Assembly: GCF_021026345.1 (NCBI RefSeq)
Contig: NZ_JAJNCZ010000005.1
Span: forward strand, 124,001-188,000
DNA: 64,000 bases
Direction of reading: 5' to 3'
Origin: Rhizobium sp. GN54
Lineage (GTDB): Bacteria; Pseudomonadota; Alphaproteobacteria; Rhizobiales; Rhizobiaceae
Shown: positions 43,037 through 52,121 of the stretch, piece by piece
Layout: each line of letters opens with the position of its first letter
Position numbering within the stretch: the stretch's first letter is position 1
Program-made: the position numbers and the translations under genes
Notes under the pieces: generated by a model
The model's database searches: none
Told to the model about the DNA's origin: nothing
The model's input: the letters and a program-made list of their open reading frames with translations, nothing else

Positions 43037-43086
43037 GGATTGAAAATCCGCGTGTCGGTGGTTCAAATCCGCCTCCGGGCACCATT
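43037..43086. repeat. attR: right 50-bp direct repeat (3' fragment of tRNA-Phe)
   Basis: Identical to 32430-32479. It contains the anticodon arm, variable loop, T-arm and acceptor 3' strand with CCA but no 5' half, so it is not a functional tRNA. It marks the right end of the element. Confidence 0.95.
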
Positions 43087-43276
43087 TTCAGGCTCTTTCT
43101 CCCATCATCTGCATCGACCATCCGCCCGAAATTCCAGCGCGTATCGGTCAACGCGGGCACTCACTTTTCGGCCTGCAATCACGCACCCTTAAGGGTTGCA
43201 GATGGTCGGTTGCGTGCCTACAGTCCCGCACCGTGCGGGCCCTGCTTCGGCCTGCGACGATGGCCAGGAGAAGGGA

Positions 43277-44722
43277 ATGACCATGGCAGCCGAAGTCTAC
43301 GTCGTAACGTCAGCCAGAAAGCTGATCGCAATCAACACCCAGACACTCAAGGCGCGCGAGGTGGGAGACACCGGCGTCGTGATGACCGACGTGGCTTTCG
43401 CACCGGACGGAGAACTCTACGCAATTTCGTTCGACACCCTCTATCGCCTTGACCGCGAGACTGGCGCGACGCTCGAAGCTCACCGCCTCGGCATCTACAG
43501 CGCGAACGCCTTCGAAATCGGTGCGGACGGCAAAGCCTACATCGCCTCGAACACCGATGGCGGGCTCTACAGCGTGGACCTCAAGAGCGGCGGCACGGCG
43601 CTGATCGGCAACTATTCCTCGAGCATGGCATCGTCCGGGGACCTCGCCTTCTATGACGGCAAGTTGTACCTGACCACGTCGAACAAGAAGATCCTCAGCC
43701 TCGATCCCGAAACCGGAAAGGCGTTGAGCACGGTCTCGATCTCCGTCGACAGGATGTACGGCCTGGAGCAGAGCGGCTCCACGCTCTACGGCTTCGCCAA
43801 CAACACCTTCTACTCGGTCGATCCAAAGACCGGAAAGCTCGTCACGATGAGTAAGGTCGACAGCCTCGGCGAGTTCATGGGGGCTGCCAGCCGCCAGTTT
43901 TCCGACCCCGACGACGGCGGATATAAGCTGACCGGCACCAAGGGCCAGGACTGGCTGTTCGGCAACAAGGGCGCCGACCTTCTGTACGGCCGCGGCGGCG
44001 ACGATTTTCTTTACGGCGACGCCGGCAAGGACCGTCTCGAAGGGGAAGGCGGAGCGGATGTGCTCGACGGCGGCAAGGGCGCGGACCGCATGTATGGCGG
44101 CAAGGGCAACGATACCTACATCGTCGACAACAAGGGCGACAAGGTGATCGAGAAGGCCGGCGAGGGCACCGATTTCGTCAAGGCTTCCATCAGCTACAAA
44201 CTGACTGACAATGTCGAAAAGCTGATCCTGACCGGATCGGCAAGCCTCAACGGCACCGGCAACGGCCTCGCCAACGCGATCACCGGCAATTCCGGCAAGA
44301 ACACCCTGAGCGGCGGCAGCGGAAACGACACGCTCAAGGGCAAGTCGGGCGCCGACACCCTGATCGGCGGCAAGGGCGCCGACAAGCTCTACGGCGGATC
44401 GGGCGCCGACACCTTTGTCTTCAAGTCGATCAAGGACAGCACCGTCTCGGGTTCGGGCCGCGACACGATCTACGACTTCTCCCGCAAGCAGGACGACACG
44501 ATCGACCTCAAAGCGATCGACGCGAACACGAAGTCCAGCGGGGACCAGGCGTTCAAGTTCATCGGCAAGGAGAAATTCCACAAGAAGGCAGGCGAACTGC
44601 GCTTTGAAAAGGACGGTGGTGACACGTTCATCTATGGCGACGTCAACGGCGATGCCAAGGCGGACTTCGCGATCAAGCTGGACCTGTCGCTGACGCTGAA
44701 CAAGTCCGACTTCATTCTCTGA
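43277..44722 (+). CDS. RTX-type calcium-binding protein with N-terminal beta-propeller-like region
   Basis: A 481-residue protein without a Sec signal. The first about 215 residues contain repeated short strand modules (DVAFAPDGELYAIS, DLAFYDGKLYLTTS, LEQSGSTLYGFANN) suggesting a quinoprotein/WD-like propeller. Then come glycine-aspartate nonapeptides (GGDDFLYGDAG, GGKGNDTYIVDN, GGSGADTFVF), which bind Ca2+. The C-terminus ends in hydrophobic DLSLTLNKSDFIL, usual for type I secretion substrates. AGGAGAAGGG precedes the ATG at 43277. It is the first gene right of attR. Its secretion apparatus is not in the window. Confidence 0.85.
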   Translation: MTMAAEVYVVTSARKLIAINTQTLKAREVGDTGVVMTDVAFAPDGELYAISFDTLYRLDRETGATLEAHRLGIYSANAFEIGADGKAYIASNTDGGLYSVDLKSGGTALIGNYSSSMASSGDLAFYDGKLYLTTSNKKILSLDPETGKALSTVSISVDRMYGLEQSGSTLYGFANNTFYSVDPKTGKLVTMSKVDSLGEFMGAASRQFSDPDDGGYKLTGTKGQDWLFGNKGADLLYGRGGDDFLYGDAGKDRLEGEGGADVLDGGKGADRMYGGKGNDTYIVDNKGDKVIEKAGEGTDFVKASISYKLTDNVEKLILTGSASLNGTGNGLANAITGNSGKNTLSGGSGNDTLKGKSGADTLIGGKGADKLYGGSGADTFVFKSIKDSTVSGSGRDTIYDFSRKQDDTIDLKAIDANTKSSGDQAFKFIGKEKFHKKAGELRFEKDGGDTFIYGDVNGDAKADFAIKLDLSLTLNKSDFIL

Positions 44723-44902
44723 AGCCGGACCGGGTCCCCCGCTGCGGGCCGTCGGCAATGCGGCCCGCGACACGGCTCAGTTGGACCGTCACGCACATGT
44801 GAGCCTTCGCGGCAGTCCCCTGCGGAACAAAAAGCGGTTCTTGAACGTCTTATCGAAAGGTGCTTGTCACTGCACCTGCTCGGATTGGAGACCGAGCCAA
44901 TT

Positions 44903-44929
44903 CCGGCGGGTCCGCCCGCCGGCTTTTTT
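44903..44929 (+). terminator. Rho-independent terminator downstream of the RTX gene
   Basis: CCGGCGGG and CCCGCCGG form an 8-bp G+C-only stem with a 4-base loop, followed by C and six T. It lies 180 bases after the RTX stop. The spacing leaves room for a separate short transcript, but no promoter is clear. The remainder of 44723-45100 shows no gene. Confidence 0.75.
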
Positions 44930-45100
44930 ATGCCAAGCGCCCGAAAATCACACCGGGATACGGCCCGAAAGCCCGGTCGTTCGACGCTATTGGCGGCCGG
45001 ATGGGGTGGAGAACGCCCATCGCCGGGCGGGGTTCCAAGCCCACCAGGAGAGGCTCGACCCCTTCGTAGCGCCGTTGCCCGGCCCCCTCCCCTCTTCGCC

Positions 45101-45847
45101 CTACGAGCCGTTCTTCGGCGGCTGGGGCGGCGGCTGGCGGCCCTCGAGAAGCTCGATCTGGATCTGCTGCAATTCGGCCAGACGCTCCCACTGGTGCGCC
45201 ATCTGGTGCTCGATCATATCGTGCAACTGGCGGATCTCGAGCTCGGCACGCAGGTTGACCATGTAGTCGTTCTCCGCGCGAATCCGGTCCTTCTCCTCCT
45301 GCCGCCGCTGGCTCATCATGATCACCGGCGCCTGGAGCGCTGCGATGCAGGAGAGGACGAGATTGAGCAGGATGAAGGGATAGGGGTCGAAGCCACCGCC
45401 GAGGATGCCGATGATGTTGATCGTCATCCAGCAGAGGAGGACGAGGACAAAGGCGATGATGAACCCCCAGGAGCCGCCGAAGGCTGCCACGCGGTCTGCA
45501 GCACGCTGGCCGAAGGTTTCGCCCTCCAGTTCCTTCTGCAGGCCGAGGGCACTGGCATGGACCGAGGAGACGCCTCTCTCGAAACTTTCCAGCACCTGCC
45601 GGTCGAGATCGGAGAGTTCCCCCCGCTCCTGTTCCAGAAGATCCGCCACGTAGCGGCGGCGATAGCGTGAGAGGTCGGCGCCGCAGATGCGGCTGTCCAG
45701 GCTCCAGCCGCCCACGTCCCGGCGGATCAGTTCTAAAATGCCCGGTCGGATGGAGGAGGCGTGATAGAGCCGGGCCGCCGGAAAAGGCTTTCCGCAGACG
45801 GCGCAGGTTTCCGTCCTGGTGCGTGCAGCCGATCCGTTCCGTCCCAT
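45101..45847 (-). CDS. DUF1003 domain membrane protein
   Basis: A 248-residue protein. Residues about 15-60 include a CAVCGKPFPA zinc-like motif and ICGADLSRYRR. The DUF1003 core has ADRVAAFGGSWGFII, then two transmembrane helices joined by FDPYPFILLNLVLSC, then MMSQRRQEEKDRIRAENDY and a long C-terminal coiled coil ending in a Pro/Gln-rich tail. This is the normal layout for the family, which has no established function. It is convergent with the RTX gene. Confidence 0.88.
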   Translation of the reverse strand: MGRNGSAARTRTETCAVCGKPFPAARLYHASSIRPGILELIRRDVGGWSLDSRICGADLSRYRRRYVADLLEQERGELSDLDRQVLESFERGVSSVHASALGLQKELEGETFGQRAADRVAAFGGSWGFIIAFVLVLLCWMTINIIGILGGGFDPYPFILLNLVLSCIAALQAPVIMMSQRRQEEKDRIRAENDYMVNLRAELEIRQLHDMIEHQMAHQWERLAELQQIQIELLEGRQPPPQPPKNGS

Positions 45848-45967
45848 CGGCGGCGATCTCCATCAAATGCCGTGCCGGGCACAGCCCGCGGCACGCTCAG
45901 AACCGTGCGGCAGATTACAGCGCGGGCTGACCGGGCGGCAACCGCCGCCGCCGGCAGAGGATCGATG

Positions 45968-47572
45968 TCAGGCCGTCGCGCCCCGGGTGCGGGTCTGGTG
46001 GATCTCGATCAGGCTCGGGCCGTTGCGCCTGGCGGCGACCCGAAGGGCTTCGGCGAGCTCGTCGACATCGGCAAGGCGGACGGCAGGCAGGCCGTAGGCC
46101 TTGGCGATGTCGAGGAAATCCGGCGCGGACGGCTTGACGCCTTCCGGCTCGATCCCGCACTCGACCATATAGTTCTCGATCTCCTGATAGCCGTCGTTGT
46201 TCCAGACGAGGAAGACGACGCGGGCGCCGGCATCGGCCGCCGAGCCGATCTCGGCCAGCGAGAACTGGAAGCCGCCGTCGCCGGTCAGGCAGACGACCGG
46301 GCGATCGGGGGCGCCGATCGCAGCGCCGATGGCCGCCGGCGGGCCGTAGCCCAGCGCGCCGAAGCCGGTTGCGGCATTGAACCAGGTCTGCGGGCGGGCG
46401 ACATCGAGATAGAGGTTGCCGGCATAGACCGCCTGGGTGGAATCGCCGACGACGATCGCATCCGGCAGCGCCTCGTAGACCCTGCCGATCACGCCGATCT
46501 CGGTGCGGATCTTCGGCGTCAGCTCGCCGAAGGCGGCAGCCCGCGCCCGTCCCGCCCGCTCCGCGCCGTCCCCGCTCCTGGCCTTGACCAGCGGCAGGAG
46601 GGACGCGGCTGCCGCCTCGACCGTCGAGAGCACGGGAAGATCGGCGCGCGGCTCGCGGGCGAGCTGCTGTGCGTCGATGTCGACGCGCACGAAGCTGCGC
46701 ATCGCGGGAAGCGTGCCCGTCGCATACATGTCGTAGTCGGTCTGCCCCATCTCGGTGCCGAAACCGATGACGAGATCCGCATCGGCGATCAGCGCGCGGG
46801 TCGCGTCCAGGCTCGGGCTCGCCGGCACCCGGAGCGCATGGCCGGCGAGCATGCCGCGGGCATTGGTGGTCAGGACCACCGGCGCGTCCAGCCTTTCGGC
46901 AAGAGCCGTCACCGACCTGTCGGCGGTGGCAGCGCCGCCACCGCACATCAAGACGATGCGGCCGGAGCGCTCGCAGAGTTCGGCAAGCTCGGCCAGCGTC
47001 GCCGGATCCGGGCTCGGGCGCGATGCGCGCGTCGCTTTCAGCGCGATCTCGCCTGCCGGCAGCGGCATCACGTCGGTCGGGATCTCGATATGCACCGGGC
47101 CCGGTCGGGCCGAGCCCATGACGGAGAAGGCCTGGGCGATCACCGAGGGCAGGTCGGCCGGATCGACCAGCGTGTGCGAATAGAGGGCGAAGCTCTTCAT
47201 CATCGCCGCCTGGTCCGGCAATTCATGCAGCAGACCGCGGCCGTGGCCGAGCGAATTGCGGCGATTGACGCCGGAGATCACCAGCATCGGCACGGAATCC
47301 TGCCGCGCCTGTGCCATCGCCGTGATGGTGTTGGTCAGGCCCGGGCCGGTGATCACCAGCGCCACGCCGGGCTTGCCGGTGACGCGCGCATAGCCGTCGG
47401 CCATGAAGCCTGCGCCCTGTTCGTGGCGCGGGGTGATGTGGCGGATCTTCGAGGCCGCAAGGCCGCGATAGAGTTCGACGGTGTGGACGCCCGGAATGCC
47501 GAACACCACCTCCACGCCGTTTGCCTCGAGAAGATCGACCATCGCCTCCCCGACCGTCTTCGTCGTGCTCAT
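45968..47572 (-). CDS. aruI: 5-guanidino-2-oxopentanoate decarboxylase (AruI-like, ThDP-dependent)
   Basis: A 534-residue ThDP enzyme of the acetolactate-synthase fold. It has the catalytic-Glu region RHEQGAGFMADGYAR, GPGLTNTITA, and the diphosphate/Mg motif GDGGFQFSLAEIGSAADAGA followed by WNNDGYQEIE. The position directly after an arginine-pyruvate-transaminase-like gene (4-base overlap) points to AruI, which decarboxylates 5-guanidino-2-oxopentanoate to 4-guanidinobutyraldehyde. The family contains related decarboxylases, so the substrate is inferred from context. Confidence 0.82.
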   Translation of the reverse strand: MSTTKTVGEAMVDLLEANGVEVVFGIPGVHTVELYRGLAASKIRHITPRHEQGAGFMADGYARVTGKPGVALVITGPGLTNTITAMAQARQDSVPMLVISGVNRRNSLGHGRGLLHELPDQAAMMKSFALYSHTLVDPADLPSVIAQAFSVMGSARPGPVHIEIPTDVMPLPAGEIALKATRASRPSPDPATLAELAELCERSGRIVLMCGGGAATADRSVTALAERLDAPVVLTTNARGMLAGHALRVPASPSLDATRALIADADLVIGFGTEMGQTDYDMYATGTLPAMRSFVRVDIDAQQLAREPRADLPVLSTVEAAAASLLPLVKARSGDGAERAGRARAAAFGELTPKIRTEIGVIGRVYEALPDAIVVGDSTQAVYAGNLYLDVARPQTWFNAATGFGALGYGPPAAIGAAIGAPDRPVVCLTGDGGFQFSLAEIGSAADAGARVVFLVWNNDGYQEIENYMVECGIEPEGVKPSAPDFLDIAKAYGLPAVRLADVDELAEALRVAARRNGPSLIEIHQTRTRGATA

Positions 47573-48759
47573 GCTCGCAATTCCTTCCTGAAGCCCGAGC
47601 GCTTGGCCAGGGCGGAAATTCGTCTGCAGGCTTCGTCGATCATGTCGTCCGGCACAGTCAGGCTGATACGGATGAAATCGTCGCCGCCGCTGCCGAAGGC
47701 CGATCCCGGCATGACGGCGACCCGCTCCTCGTCCAGAAGCGCCCAGGCGAAGGCTTCGCTGTCCATGCCGGTTGCGGAGACGTCGACGACGATGAACATG
47801 CCGGCCTCGGGTGCGACCGGCATCAGGCCGGGGGCGTCCGCGAGACCGGCGACGACCCGGGCGGCGCGGTGGCTGTAGGACTGGCGCATCCTGGCCGAAG
47901 TGTCGATCGGATTGTCCAGGGCATAGGCCGTCATGTCGGCGATGAAGGGCTGCACGCCGAACAGCATCGTCTCGGAGACCGCGAGCAGCCGGCCGGCGAA
48001 TTCCGCAGGCCCGATCGCCCAGCCGCTGCGGAAGCCCGGGGCGGCATGCGACTTGGAGATCGAGGAGCAGACGATCGTGCGCTCGGCGAGTTCGGGATCG
48101 TCGAAGGGGGACGCGAAGGAGCCGGAGAATACCAGTTCCTCATAGACCTCGTCGCAGACGATCCACAGGTCGTGCCTGCGGCAGACGGCGCCGATCGCTG
48201 AGATTTCTTCCGCGGTCAGCACGGCCCCGGTGGGATTGTGCGGCGTATTCAGCAGCAGCACGCGGCACTGCGGCGTGATCGCGCGTTCGAGATCGTCCGC
48301 CTGCATGTGAAAACCATGCTCCGGGCGGAGCGGAACCGTCACCTGCTCGGCGCCGGTGGCGCGGATCACGCCTTCGTAGGTGGCATAGAGCGGGTCGCCG
48401 ACCAGAACGGCATCGCCCTTTTCCACGAGGCCGAGCATGACGGCGAAGAGGGCCGTCTGCGTGCCGGGAAAGCAGAGCACATTGGCACTCGTCACGTCCG
48501 GACGGCGCCTTGCGTATTTGCGCACCAGCGCGTCCACCACCGGCGGCTCGCCCCGGCCGTTCGAATAGCGATAGCGGCCGGCATTCATCGCACGCGTCGC
48601 TTCCTCGAGCAGGCTCCGGTGCGGCGGCAGGTCGGGCTCACCGATGGTGAGCTCGATGATCGGCTCGCCCCGGTCCTTGCGCCGGCGTGCCTCGACGTGA
48701 ACCGCCCATTTCTCGGAACCCAGGCTCGCCAGCCTCTCGGTGATGGATGCGTAGCGCAT
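47569..48759 (-). CDS. aruH: arginine-pyruvate transaminase-like aminotransferase (AruH)
   Basis: A 396-residue class I/II PLP aminotransferase. The PLP lysine is in SSISKSHAAPGFRSGW, with NTPHNPTG and CDEVYEELVF earlier. The N-terminal MRYASITERLASLG and pairing with AruI match the arginine transaminase pathway of Pseudomonas (L-arginine + pyruvate to 5-guanidino-2-oxopentanoate + L-alanine). GGGAGAACGC precedes the ATG. It is 15 bases after the TetR gene in the same unit. Confidence 0.82.
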   Translation of the reverse strand: MRYASITERLASLGSEKWAVHVEARRRKDRGEPIIELTIGEPDLPPHRSLLEEATRAMNAGRYRYSNGRGEPPVVDALVRKYARRRPDVTSANVLCFPGTQTALFAVMLGLVEKGDAVLVGDPLYATYEGVIRATGAEQVTVPLRPEHGFHMQADDLERAITPQCRVLLLNTPHNPTGAVLTAEEISAIGAVCRRHDLWIVCDEVYEELVFSGSFASPFDDPELAERTIVCSSISKSHAAPGFRSGWAIGPAEFAGRLLAVSETMLFGVQPFIADMTAYALDNPIDTSARMRQSYSHRAARVVAGLADAPGLMPVAPEAGMFIVVDVSATGMDSEAFAWALLDEERVAVMPGSAFGSGGDDFIRISLTVPDDMIDEACRRISALAKRSGFRKELRA

Positions 48760-48774
48760 TGCGTTCTCCCTATC

Positions 48775-49404
48775 TTATTCTGTTGATGCCGGCGGAGCGA
48801 TCGGCTGGCCGATCAGGGCCTCGATGGAGGACAGCGCGGTCGAGACCAGCTCGCGTTCCTCGAAGAGCTCGCCTGCAAGGCATCCCTCCAGCCACAGCCC
48901 GTCGAGCAGGCCGTTGATCGCGATCGCCAGCGTCCGGCAGCGCGCGGGACCGGCGTCGAGCCCACTGGACGCCAGGAACTCGGCAAGCAGCCCTTCCAGC
49001 GCGTTGCGGAAGCCGAGATAGCCCTCGCGATGAATGGCCGCGAGCGCGGGATCGACGCTAACGCGGCTGATGAACGACGCCCAGAGCGACAGGCTGCGGC
49101 TGTTTGCGACGGGCTCGGTCAGGTTGATGACGATGAACGCGCGCAGGCGCTCGTCCGGCGTGCCCGCCACGCGTTCGGCCTTTTCCGTCAACCGCGCGAT
49201 CACCACGCGATAGGCCTCCTGGAGAATCTGTTCCTTCGAGACGAAATAGTGCCGGATCAGACCCGCCGTCACGCCCGCCTTGATCGCGATCTGGCGGACC
49301 GTCGCGCCCTGCAGCCCGCCCTCGGCGATGCAGTCCAGCGTCGCCTCGATGAGATCATGGCGGCGCTCCGCTTCCGGGGCGCGATGGAAGGACCGGCGGC
49401 TCAT
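48775..49404 (-). CDS. TetR-family (BetI-like) transcriptional regulator
   Basis: A 209-residue TetR regulator. The N-terminal HTH (RRHDLIEATLDCIAEGG, TVRQIAIKAGVTAGLIRHYF) is clear. The C-terminal ligand domain resembles BetI, with NSRSLSLWASFISRV and a terminal helix. The ATG at 49404 overlaps the upstream hydrolase gene by four bases. It probably controls this arginine unit and perhaps the divergent transporter. The ligand is unknown. Confidence 0.9.
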   Translation of the reverse strand: MSRRSFHRAPEAERRHDLIEATLDCIAEGGLQGATVRQIAIKAGVTAGLIRHYFVSKEQILQEAYRVVIARLTEKAERVAGTPDERLRAFIVINLTEPVANSRSLSLWASFISRVSVDPALAAIHREGYLGFRNALEGLLAEFLASSGLDAGPARCRTLAIAINGLLDGLWLEGCLAGELFEERELVSTALSSIEALIGQPIAPPASTE

Positions 49405-50279
49405 GCCGCCCGCCGCAGGACGGGCCGGGTGAGGCAGGTCGGGCCGCCTTCGCAGGCAATGCAGAGCGCGTCGGCCTCGAAGGTCTCGACCACGCAGCCG
49501 GCAGCCTCCATCGCTGCCCTGGTCTTCGGGAAGCCCGCCACCATGATCACCTCGTTCGGGTGGACCGGCAGCACGTTCAGGCTCAGGCCGTTGCTGGCGT
49601 GGAACTCGTCCGCCGGCGCCTCGATCAGGCGGATGCCGCGCGCCTTCAGCAACTGGTAGAAGGCAGCCGGCAGGAGCGGCGCGAAGACGAGCGCGAGGTC
49701 GCCGGCAAGCGGGCTCATGACGCTCATCAGATGCAGGCAGGCCTCTTCGCCCTGCCACAGCGGCAGGTCGTAGGCGAGCACGGAGACGCCGTGCGGGGAG
49801 AGCATCGTCGAAAGCTGGTCGATGCCCTCCTGGTTGGTCCGGACGCCGCGGCCGACGACGAGCGTCTTCGCATCGAGCCAGATGCAATCGCCGCCTTCCA
49901 CCGTGCCGGGTGCTTCGATGCGGCCGAGGATCGGAATCTGGCGATCCGCATAGGCCTTCTCGTGCAGTTCCGTCTCGTTCACGCGCAGCGGCTTTCCCAT
50001 GCGCAGCAGGATCGCGCCGTGATCGGACATCAGCGAGGGATCGTGGGTGAACATGGCGTCGGCAAGACCGTCGCCCTCGTCCTCGAGCCAGATGATCTCG
50101 GTTCCGGACTTTTCCACAAGCCGGGCGAATTCCGCATACTGACGCACCGCCCTTTGCCCGTCGAACGTCGGTCCGTAGTGCCACTTCGCCGGATCGGCCG
50201 AGACGAGGCTGGGGCCGGGACGACGCATCAGAACGCGCAGCAGGGAAGCCGACATTTCCTGGGAACCGAAAGCGGGCAT
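49401..50279 (-). CDS. guanidine-modifying hydrolase (DDAH/arginine deiminase superfamily)
   Basis: A 292-residue amidinotransferase-fold enzyme. The catalytic set of dimethylarginine dimethylaminohydrolases is visible: Glu/Asp in APGTVEGGDC, His in EACLHLMSV and the nucleophilic cysteine in EGGPTCLTRP near the C-terminus. Likely substrates are L-arginine derivatives (methylated arginine, or arginine itself), giving citrulline. AAAGGAGT precedes the ATG. It is the first gene of the leftward unit and divergent from an amino acid importer. Exact substrate cannot be told. Confidence 0.82.
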   Translation of the reverse strand: MPAFGSQEMSASLLRVLMRRPGPSLVSADPAKWHYGPTFDGQRAVRQYAEFARLVEKSGTEIIWLEDEGDGLADAMFTHDPSLMSDHGAILLRMGKPLRVNETELHEKAYADRQIPILGRIEAPGTVEGGDCIWLDAKTLVVGRGVRTNQEGIDQLSTMLSPHGVSVLAYDLPLWQGEEACLHLMSVMSPLAGDLALVFAPLLPAAFYQLLKARGIRLIEAPADEFHASNGLSLNVLPVHPNEVIMVAGFPKTRAAMEAAGCVVETFEADALCIACEGGPTCLTRPVLRRAA

Positions 50280-50526
50280 CCGCTACTCCTTTGATTGCAA
50301 ACAGTGTTTTGGCGAGACCGGACAAAAAGCCGGCGGCGCGATTATTATACGCTTGAACAACTACGCCACAAGTGCAACGATGGTGTCAATGGAAGGAAGC
50401 GACGGGCACGAAGATGACCGCGCCGAACAGGACAGCCTGCCGCAAGAGCGGGTTGCAAAAGACGAACAGGGGAAGATTTGGCATGAGCCAAGCTCATTCG
50501 TGCCGCGCATCGGAGCAGTTCATCCG

Positions 50527-51300
50527 ATGACGGATCGCGCCGAGGCAATCGCAGTCGAAAACCTGCACAAGCGCTTCGGACCGCTCGAGGTCCTCAAGGG
50601 CGTTTCCCTCACGGCCCGGGAAGGCGATGTCATCGCCATCATCGGCGGCTCCGGATCGGGCAAGTCCACCTTCCTTCGCTGCATCAACATGCTGGAACTG
50701 CCCAGCGCCGGATCGGTCACGATCCATGGCGAAGAGATCGCCATGAAGAAGGATGGCCATGGCGGCCTCGTGCCCGCCGATCGCAAGCAGGTGCAGCGGA
50801 TCCGCTCCCGTCTCGGAATGGTGTTCCAGAACTTCAATCTGTGGCAGCACATGACGATCCTGCAGAACGTCATCGAAGCGCCTGTCCATGTGCTCGGGAT
50901 CGCAAAGGCAGAAGCCATCGAGCGGGCCGAGACGATCCTCCGGCGCGTCGGCCTGTTCGAGAAGCGCGACGCCTATCCCGCCTTCCTGTCCGGCGGCCAG
51001 CAGCAGCGCGCTGCAATCGCGAGAGCGCTCGCCGTCCAGCCGCATGTCATGCTCTTCGACGAACCGACGTCCGCGCTCGACCCGGAGCTGGTGGGCGAGG
51101 TCCTCACCGTGATCGGCGACCTGGCGAAGGAGAAGCGGACGATGATCCTGGTCACCCACGAGATGAAGTTCGCCCGCAACGTCGCCAACCACATCGTGTT
51201 CCTGGCCAATGGCGTCATCGAGGAACAGGGCCCGCCGGAAGAGATCTTCGGTGCCCCGAAATCGGAGCGGCTGAAGAAATTCATCAGTTCCATCCATTGA
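50527..51300 (+). CDS. polar amino acid ABC transporter ATP-binding protein
   Basis: A 257-residue ATPase of the HisP/AotP class with Walker A GGSGSGKS, signature LSGGQQQR, Walker B VMLFDEPTSALDPE and H-loop LVTHEMKFA. The ATG at 50527 gives exactly the HisP length and follows GGAGCAG; the frame is open for 58 more codons upstream without family sequence. It is the first gene of a rightward transporter operon. The divergent gap 50280-50526 should hold both promoters. Confidence 0.92.
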   Translation: MTDRAEAIAVENLHKRFGPLEVLKGVSLTAREGDVIAIIGGSGSGKSTFLRCINMLELPSAGSVTIHGEEIAMKKDGHGGLVPADRKQVQRIRSRLGMVFQNFNLWQHMTILQNVIEAPVHVLGIAKAEAIERAETILRRVGLFEKRDAYPAFLSGGQQQRAAIARALAVQPHVMLFDEPTSALDPELVGEVLTVIGDLAKEKRTMILVTHEMKFARNVANHIVFLANGVIEEQGPPEEIFGAPKSERLKKFISSIH

Positions 51301-51332
51301 GAATACCAATAACCAACAGAGGGAAAACAAGC

Positions 51333-52115
51333 ATGAAGACCGCATTGAAGACGATCGCACTTGCCGCCGTCATCGGCTTTGCCGGCATCAGCGGCGCCAT
51401 GGCCCAGCAGATCAAGGTCGGCTTCGCCGCCGAGCCCTATCCGCCGTTCGCCTCCCCCGACGCCTCGGGCAACTGGGAAGGCTGGGAAGTCGAATTCATG
51501 AAGGCGATCTGCGACGAGGCCAAGCTCGACTGTGTCATCACCCCGGTCGCGTGGGACGGCATCATTCCGGCGCTGACCACGAACAAGATCGACATGATCG
51601 TCGGCTCCATGTCGATCACCGGGGAGCGCCTCAAGACGATCGACTTCTCCGACAAGTACTACAACACCCCGACGGGCGTCATCGGCCCCAAGGGCGCTGC
51701 CTTCGACGCGACGCCGGAGAGCCTCGCCGGCAAGACCATCGGCGTCCAGGTCGCCACCATCCACCAGTCCTATGCCGACAAGTACTTCGGCGGGGCCGGC
51801 GCGACGATCAAGGAATACCAGACCCAGGACGAGGCCAACAACGACCTGGCGGCCGGGCGCATCGACGCCGTGCAGGCGGATGCGATCGCACTCGACGCCT
51901 TCCTGAAGTCCGACCAGGGCAAGGACTGCTGCGAGCACAAGGGCAACGTCAAGGACGATCCGGAAATCCTCGGGGCCGGCGTGGGCGTCGGCCTGCGCAA
52001 GGGCGAGACGGAGCTGAAGGACAAGGTCAACGCCGCGATCAAGGCGATCCGCGCCAACGGCACCTATGACACCTTCTCCAAGAAATACTTCGACTTCGAC
52101 ATCTACGGCGGCTGA
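51333..52115 (+). CDS. polar amino acid ABC transporter substrate-binding protein
   Basis: A 260-residue periplasmic binding protein (family 3, HisJ/ArgT type). The signal peptide ends at AMAQQ. The mature chain has VGFAAEPYPPFASPDASGNWEGWEVEFM, IPALTTNKIDMIVGSMSITGERLKTIDFSDKYY and the cysteine pair DCCEHKG. The conserved Arg and Asp that hold the ligand alpha-amino and carboxyl groups are at the expected sites. Context with arginine genes suggests arginine or a derivative as ligand. Confidence 0.92.
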   Translation: MKTALKTIALAAVIGFAGISGAMAQQIKVGFAAEPYPPFASPDASGNWEGWEVEFMKAICDEAKLDCVITPVAWDGIIPALTTNKIDMIVGSMSITGERLKTIDFSDKYYNTPTGVIGPKGAAFDATPESLAGKTIGVQVATIHQSYADKYFGGAGATIKEYQTQDEANNDLAAGRIDAVQADAIALDAFLKSDQGKDCCEHKGNVKDDPEILGAGVGVGLRKGETELKDKVNAAIKAIRANGTYDTFSKKYFDFDIYGG

Positions 52116-52121
52116 TCGACG

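Larger units (their letters stand above)
32430..43086. mobile_element. tRNA-Phe-integrated capsid-encoding phage satellite-like island (10.66 kb)
   Basis: The island is bounded by perfect 50-bp direct repeats (32430-32479 and 43037-43086) that duplicate the 3' part of tRNA-Phe. Reading leftward it encodes a primase/helicase, small regulators, a major capsid protein, a prohead protease, a portal, an AlpA-like protein and a tyrosine recombinase next to the left repeat. Four short genes run rightward. No terminase, connector, tail, lysis or antirepressor gene is seen. The DNA is visibly lower in G+C than its flanks, especially at 38.9-40.4 kb. The combination matches a phage satellite (capsid-forming PICI-like). 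A decayed prophage is the alternative, but every recognisable frame is intact. Confidence 0.85.

Noticed and set aside
43037-43086. Second tRNA-Phe gene
   Set aside because: Only the 3' part from the anticodon arm on is present; acceptor 5' strand and D-arm are missing. It is the attR repeat.
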